Positions 42,304 to 42,435 of a stretch of DNA of 42,435 bases are shown piece after piece. Both the position numbers and the translations under genes were made by a program. The notes under the pieces were generated by a model. The model worked only from the letters and a program-made list of their open reading frames with translations. It was not told the DNA's origin and made no database searches. Position 1 is the first letter of the stretch. Each line of letters opens with the position of its first letter. Source of the stretch: an uncultured Eubacteriales bacterium (GTDB lineage Bacteria > Bacillota > Clostridia > Oscillospirales > Oscillospiraceae); the NCBI GenBank assembly GCA_900547745.1, contig URHT01000014.1:1-42435 (forward strand). Reading direction: 5' to 3'.

Positions 42304-42331
42304 AAAGCCCACGACGAACGTCGTGGGCTTT
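42304..42331 (-). terminator. rRNA operon terminator
   Basis: Perfect 12-bp stem AAAGCCCACGAC/GTCGTGGGCTTT, 4-nt loop, followed on the minus strand by GCTTTTGTTT, just past the 5S 3' end. Confidence 0.85.
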
Positions 42332-42337
42332 GTGTTG

Positions 42338-42435
<98 letters not shown>

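Overview
The window looks like a chromosome segment from a high-G+C gut-type member of the Clostridia (Oscillospiraceae-like). This is inferred from a PolC-type replicative polymerase, a fused FeoA-FeoB with a cysteine-rich partner, DegV and VanZ proteins, the order pyrH-frr-uppS-cdsA-dxr-rseP-ispG-polC, and strong AGGAGG ribosome-binding sites. No species can be named from the sequence alone. The right edge holds the 3' part of a 5S rRNA gene on the minus strand, so an rRNA operon lies just beyond.

Positions 1-6114 are A+T-richer, accessory DNA. On the minus strand they hold a DNA-modification/defence island: a small HTH protein, a cytosine-5 methyltransferase with an unusual insert, a small conserved protein and a MutL/MORC-type GHKL ATPase. 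The ATPase 3' end runs into the frame of a YodL-domain protein typical of conjugative elements. Then come a Fic protein behind two matched operators, a small protein, a possible small RNA and a 3' piece of a tRNA-Pro gene that looks like an attachment-site scar. Positions 6115-15600 are a graveyard of accessory genes: broken AIPR, SF1 helicase, DUF3427-type SF2 helicase, ECF-type ABC ATPase, methyltransferase, GNAT, VTC-domain and carbohydrate-binding-domain genes. Between them lie intact regulators (two XRE, three TetR) and an AlbA/Schlafen-type ATP-binding protein. Five copies of an inverted repeat GTTAG-N6-CTAAC are scattered over 4.4 kb of this zone.

From 15600 to 40908 the DNA is ordinary G+C-rich core. 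It starts with a ferrous-iron uptake operon (feoAB, a FeoB-associated Cys-rich protein and a membrane protein), divergent from a TetR gene. The long minus-strand operon pyrH-frr-uppS-cdsA-dxr-rseP-ispG-polC follows, joining UMP kinase, ribosome recycling, undecaprenyl/MEP isoprenoid and phospholipid precursor synthesis, a site-2 protease and the replicative polymerase. After it come an MBL hydrolase, DegV, DAHP synthase, VanZ, glutamate dehydrogenase, a purine-salvage pair (phosphoribosyltransferase and adenine deaminase), a CPBP protease, a PhzF protein and a MATE exporter. Most of these units are bounded by clear hairpin terminators, several shared by convergent genes.

From 40909 to 42300, between the MATE gene and the rRNA operon, only relics remain: a strong UUCG hairpin, the C-terminus of a serine recombinase joined to the start of a PadR regulator, a broken cysteine hydrolase and a twice-frameshifted GNAT gene. 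No CRISPR array and no clearly complete new system was found. The most interesting items are the chimeric ATPase/methyltransferase island, the repeated promoter cassette with a candidate small RNA, the tRNA-Pro scar, and the scattered operator family.
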